The position numbers were made by a program, and so were the translations under genes. A DNA stretch of 19,203 bases. Origin: Desulfobacteraceae bacterium. GTDB lineage: Bacteria; Desulfobacterota; Desulfobacteria; Desulfobacterales; BuS5. Each line of letters starts with the position of its first letter. The stretch's first letter is position 1. The notes under the pieces were generated by a model. That model was not told the DNA's origin, searched no databases, and saw only the letters and a program-made list of their open reading frames with translations. This document shows, one piece after another, positions 15,796-19,203 of this stretch. Where the stretch lies: positions 1 to 19,203 of the forward strand of contig JAUVKE010000008.1 of NCBI GenBank assembly GCA_030592105.1, given 5' to 3'.

Positions 15796-15867
15796 TTAGC
15801 CATTAGCGGTTAGCTTTTGGATAAAACACCTTATTTTCAATGCTAACGGCTAACCGCTATTAGCTAA
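15796..15867. repeat. imperfect inverted repeat with GCTAAC units
   Basis: TAGCGGTTAGC (15804-15814) pairs perfectly with GCTAACCGCTA (15849-15859). The pairing extends outward with two mismatches to 15796 and 15867. GCTAAC occurs three times in the right arm (15842, 15849, 15863), giving a tandem flavour. No gene is present; it is a candidate dispersed intergenic repeat in the spacer between lon and the tRNAs. Confidence 0.5.
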
Positions 15868-15920
15868 CCGCACATGTTGCAATATTTTTATTTTTTGTAG
15901 AAACGGGTAGTTTTATTTCA

Positions 15921-15986
15921 GGGAATTCCCTAAGCAACAGGTATAATCAGATTATAGCTGTTGCGTCTCTTAAATCAGCGACGCTG
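15921..15986. repeat. cluster of three palindromes downstream of lon
   Basis: Three palindromes follow one another: GGGAATTCCC (15921-15930, perfect); a 31-nt near-perfect palindrome at 15934-15964 (GCAACAG arms around TATAATC-A-GATTATA, one mismatched pair); and TCAGCGACGCTGA (15974-15986). None is followed by a T tract in the direction of lon, so they are not classical terminators. They may stabilise or end the lon transcript, or bind a regulator. Otherwise 15683-16019 contains no supportable gene. Confidence 0.5.
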
Positions 15987-16019
15987 AATAATTAATAATA
16001 AAAGTTAATAAAAGCCTCC

Positions 16020-18410
16020 CTATAGTAATGAGGATGGTTGCAGCGAATTTTCCGCCATGGCCTGAAAAGGGATATAGCTTTTATTAAAAAAAGGCTTGTC
16101 AGTATTGTGAACAATCGCATGGGGCAAAACTTCATCCACATGCTCAACCGGAATAATTTCTATATGTTTTAAGACAGTTTTAGGTATATCATGCAAGTCC
16201 TTTTCATTTTCCCTTGGAATAATTACTCTGGCTATTCCCCCTCTGTGGGCAGCAAAGATTTTTTCTTTTAAACCACCTATGGGAAGGACATGGCCTCTGA
16301 GAGTAATTTCACCTGTCATGGCTATATCTTTATGAACCGGCTTTTGCATAATTGCAGAGACAATTGCAGTACACATGGATATCCCTGCAGATGGGCCATC
16401 TTTTGGTGTGGCACCCTCAGGAAGATGGATATGGATGTCATTTTTTTTGTGGAACTCACTGTCGATTAAAAGAGCATTAGAACGGGAGCGTACATAACTG
16501 ACAGCTGCCCTGGCAGATTCTTTCATAACATCACCAAGTTGTCCTGTGAGTATAAGTTCTCCCTTCCCATGGAGAATAAGGACTTCTATGTTGAGAAGCT
16601 CGCCTCCTACTTTTGTCCATGCCAACCCTGTAACAAGCCCGACCTGATCTTTTTTTTCGGCTTCCCCATGTTTGTGTCTGGGGGGACCCAGATATTTCTG
16701 AACTGTTTTGGCGGTTACATTATAGGTATCACTTTTATTATTGGTGACAACTTCCCGTGCAATTTTACGGCATATCGAGGCAATTTCACGTTCAAGATTT
16801 CTGACCCCTGCTTCACGGGTATATTTTTGAATAATTGCCAAAAGGGAATTTTTCGTAAAATTTATTTTTTTATCGCCAAGCCCGTTGGCTTCGATTTGTT
16901 TGTTAAGCAAATAATCTTTTGCAATGTGATATTTTTCGTGTTCTGCATATCCCGGGAGTCGGATTATCTCCATTCTGTCCAGAAGTGGGAGGGGAATATC
17001 CATGGTATTGTCTGTGGTAATAAAAAAAATGTGTGAAAGATCATAGTCAAGATCAAGGTAATGATCGTTGAAGTTATTGTTCTGCTCAGGATCAAGGACT
17101 TCCAGGAGTGCAGCAGATGGGTCGCCCCGAAAATCCATACTCATCTTGTCAACTTCATCCAGACATATTACCGGATTGTTTACCCCTGCTTTTTTAATGG
17201 ATTGAATAATTTTGCCTGGCATTGCCCCTATATAAGTACGTCTGTGCCCTCTGATTTCCGATTCATCCCTGACCCCTCCCAGGGAAAGACGTAAATATTT
17301 TCTTCCTGTTGATCGTGCAATGGATTTTGCAATAGATGTTTTTCCCACGCCAGGGGGGCCAACCAAACAGAGAATGGGGCCTTTGACTTTTTTAACAAGC
17401 ACCTGAACAGCCAGGTATTCAAGAATTCGTTCCTTTGGCTTTTTCAGGCCGTAATGGTCTTCATCTAAAATTTTTTCAGCTTTTTCAATATCAGCAGAAA
17501 TATCGCTTACTTCAAACCATGGAAGGCTGATTATCCAATCGATGTAATTACGCACAACAGTGGCTTCGGCAGACATGGGGGACATCATCTTAAGCTTTTT
17601 AAGCTCATGTTCTGCTTTCTCTTTAGCTTCCTCGGTCATTTTTTTGTTATTGATTTTTTCTTCCAGTTCTTTGAGTTCATCTCCCTGGTCGTCGGGTCCG
17701 CCTATCTCTTTTTTTATTGCCCTGATCTGCTCGTTTAAATAATAATTACGTTGAGTTTTGGACATCTGGTCTTTTACACGACCGCGTACACGCTGATCCA
17801 CCTGGAAAAAATCGATTTCTTTTTTTATAATATCTATAAGGGTGTTAAGCCTGACCGCAACAGAAGAAATGGAGAGTAAATTTAACTTATCTTCTGTTTT
17901 TAGCGGTAAATGGGCGGCTATTGTATCAGCAAGCTGGGATGGATCTGATATTTCTAAAAAGCTGTCCACCAGACCTTTAGATATGTTCTTATTAAGTTTT
18001 GAATATTCTGTTACACATTCTATCACAATTTTGGAAAGAATCTCCCATTCGCCTTTGGGGATTTCAATTTCCATTTCCAGCGTTGCCTTTACCTTGAAAT
18101 AGTTTTCATCATGCTCAAATTCAGAAATCCTGGCCCTTACGAGGCCTTCAGCCATGGCTTTTACAGTTCCATCGGGGAGGCGAAGGATCTGGAGAACTTT
18201 GCCGATTGTACCCACCTCACTAAAATCTTTTTCCCGGGGATTATCTAAACCGGCCTGAATTTGAGTGGCAAGAAAAATTTTTTTATCCCCAGCCATGGCG
18301 GTCTCAAGGGCACGTAGAGACTTTTCCCTTCCAATAAAAAGGGGAACAACCATATGGGGAAAAACAACAATATCTCTTAACGGTAAAAGGGGAATCGTAG
18401 ATTTTGGCAA
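16020..18410 (-). CDS. lon: ATP-dependent protease Lon (LonA)
   Basis: Lon is a cytoplasmic AAA+ serine protease that degrades misfolded and regulatory proteins. The order is an N-terminal substrate-binding LON domain (about 5-195), a helical linker, the AAA+ module with Walker A GPPGVGKT at 351-358, and the protease domain with catalytic S674 (PKDGPSAG) and K717 (GLKEK). The Ser-Lys spacing of 43 equals that of E. coli Lon. At 796 residues it is close to E. coli Lon (784), with about 20 extra C-terminal residues. The start is a TTG at 18410-18408 with AGGTGGA upstream; the protein then begins PKSTIPLLPLRD as expected. It follows clpX by 77 nt, where a TATAAT-like -10 exists (near 18458) without a good -35. 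Confidence 0.97.
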   Translation of the reverse strand: MPKSTIPLLPLRDIVVFPHMVVPLFIGREKSLRALETAMAGDKKIFLATQIQAGLDNPREKDFSEVGTIGKVLQILRLPDGTVKAMAEGLVRARISEFEHDENYFKVKATLEMEIEIPKGEWEILSKIVIECVTEYSKLNKNISKGLVDSFLEISDPSQLADTIAAHLPLKTEDKLNLLSISSVAVRLNTLIDIIKKEIDFFQVDQRVRGRVKDQMSKTQRNYYLNEQIRAIKKEIGGPDDQGDELKELEEKINNKKMTEEAKEKAEHELKKLKMMSPMSAEATVVRNYIDWIISLPWFEVSDISADIEKAEKILDEDHYGLKKPKERILEYLAVQVLVKKVKGPILCLVGPPGVGKTSIAKSIARSTGRKYLRLSLGGVRDESEIRGHRRTYIGAMPGKIIQSIKKAGVNNPVICLDEVDKMSMDFRGDPSAALLEVLDPEQNNNFNDHYLDLDYDLSHIFFITTDNTMDIPLPLLDRMEIIRLPGYAEHEKYHIAKDYLLNKQIEANGLGDKKINFTKNSLLAIIQKYTREAGVRNLEREIASICRKIAREVVTNNKSDTYNVTAKTVQKYLGPPRHKHGEAEKKDQVGLVTGLAWTKVGGELLNIEVLILHGKGELILTGQLGDVMKESARAAVSYVRSRSNALLIDSEFHKKNDIHIHLPEGATPKDGPSAGISMCTAIVSAIMQKPVHKDIAMTGEITLRGHVLPIGGLKEKIFAAHRGGIARVIIPRENEKDLHDIPKTVLKHIEIIPVEHVDEVLPHAIVHNTDKPFFNKSYIPFQAMAENSLQPSSLL

Positions 18411-18487
18411 AATATATCCACCTGTTTTAAAAAAACTTGGTATTTTAATTGTTTGAATTATATTTGTACAAGGTTTTGGCTCAGGGC

Positions 18488-19203
18488 CTATGCTTGCTTT
18501 TTTTCTTGTTCATATAATAATATGGGAGGCTCATGATTTAAAACAACCTCTTTGCCCACCACACATTCTTTGATACCTTTTGTTGAAGGGATTTCGTACA
18601 TAATGTCCAGTAAGCATTCTTCCACAATGGCGCGCAGGCCCCTGGCTCCTGCTTTTCGTTTTGTTGCCTTACTTGCAATGGCAGAAAGGGCATCCTCAGT
18701 AATCTTCAGTTCCACCCCTTCAAACTCCAAAAGTTTTTTATACTGTTTGACCAGGGCATTTTTAGGCTCTGTAAGGATTCTGATCAGGGTCTCTTCACTT
18801 AAATCATCAAGGGTGGCAACAATGGGAAGCCTTCCAAGAAATTCCGGTATCAGCCCATATTGAATCAGATCTTCAGGTTGAATTTTTTTCAACAGGTTCC
18901 CTAATTTTTCCTTCGATTTTTCAATTACTTTTGACCCGAAGCCCATAACAGAAGCTCCCATACGCCGTTGAATTACATGTTCAAGGCCATTAAAGGTACC
19001 GCCACAAATAAAAAGTATATTTGTTGTGTCAACCTTTACAAAATCCTGCTGCGGATGTTTTCTTCCCCCTTTGGGGGGGACGCTGGCTGTTGTCCCTTCA
19101 ATAATTTTGAGAAGGGCCTGCTGTACCCCTTCACCTGAGACATCACGTGTAATGGATGGGTTGTCTGATTTGCTGGCTATTTTGTCAATCTCATCAATAT
19201 AGA
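18488..19203 (-). CDS. clpX: ClpX, ATPase subunit of ClpXP, C-terminal part
   Basis: The frame stays open from the stop at 18488 to the right edge, so the gene continues beyond the window; about 238 C-terminal residues are visible. The visible part begins in Walker B (YIDEIDKIA), then [16 protein letters not shown], the GGTFNGLE segment, [10 protein letters not shown] and the sensor-2 region [14 protein letters not shown], all characteristic of ClpX. The N-terminal zinc-binding domain and Walker A must lie to the right. ClpX unfolds tagged substrates for ClpP; clpP-clpX-lon is a common order, so clpP is expected just outside. Confidence 0.96.
   Translation of the reverse strand, partial: YIDEIDKIASKSDNPSITRDVSGEGVQQALLKIIEGTTASVPPKGGRKHPQQDFVKVDTTNILFICGGTFNGLEHVIQRRMGASVMGFGSKVIEKSKEKLGNLLKKIQPEDLIQYGLIPEFLGRLPIVATLDDLSEETLIRILTEPKNALVKQYKKLLEFEGVELKITEDALSAIASKATKRKAGARGLRAIVEECLLDIMYEIPSTKGIKECVVGKEVVLNHEPPILLYEQEKKQA

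Noticed and set aside
16539..17036. Plus-strand 165-codon ORF
   Set aside because: It lies wholly antisense to lon and has no recognisable domain.
18488..18961. Treating the clpX frame as a gene starting at the Met at 18961
   Set aside because: The frame continues upstream to the window edge with ClpX Walker B and adjacent motifs, so this Met is internal.

Overview
This AT-rich chromosomal window (roughly 40% GC by eye) most resembles a deltaproteobacterium of the Desulfobacterales type. The reasons are the chain xerC-hslV-hslU-argB-argD-argF-argG-argH followed by a CGKKGPP-type lipoprotein, the clpX-lon pair, a BKACE-type cleavage enzyme next to acyl-CoA metabolism, and several small palindromic repeats between genes. 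The assignment is inference from gene content and protein style; no rRNA or marker search was possible.

Layout, left to right. Positions 1-2542 hold unlinked metabolic genes: the first codons of a minus-strand gene leaving the left edge, a BKACE (DUF849) enzyme on minus, a 166-bp imperfect palindrome, a glutaredoxin on plus with its own terminator, and a crotonase-fold protein on minus. At 2876-4330 a chemoreceptor-like protein lies on plus behind good sigma-70-like promoter sequences. From 14717 down to 4507 almost everything is on minus and tightly packed: a small basic Rho_N-domain protein, a HAD/5'-nucleotidase-like phosphatase, XerC, the HslV peptidase and HslU ATPase, the arginine genes argB, argD, argF, argG and argH, and an LptM-like lipoprotein. 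Gaps are mostly 0-26 nt, so one long transcript is likely, perhaps from the promoter at 14889-14917. Its genes cover the second step (ArgB), fourth step (ArgD) and last three steps (ArgF, ArgG, ArgH) of arginine synthesis.

Two irregularities stand out in this operon. argD is broken by an apparent one-base loss in a T run (A run on plus, 9457-9462), and a 76-bp MITE-like palindrome sits between argF and argG. The right end carries a tRNA-Val/tRNA-Asp/tRNA-fMet cluster on minus with a near-consensus promoter and an intrinsic terminator, a 490-nt spacer rich in palindromes, complete lon (TTG start), and the C-terminal part of clpX running off the right edge. HslUV, Lon and ClpX place three AAA+ proteolysis systems in the window.

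I see no phage, CRISPR, toxin-antitoxin or defence system, and no convincing undescribed multigene system. The more unusual items are the argD frameshift, the MITE-like repeats, the chemoreceptor with an altered tip and no full HAMP domain, a possible 44-codon upstream ORF overlapping the Rho_N gene, and the fusion of an LptM-like motif to a fibronectin-III-like domain.
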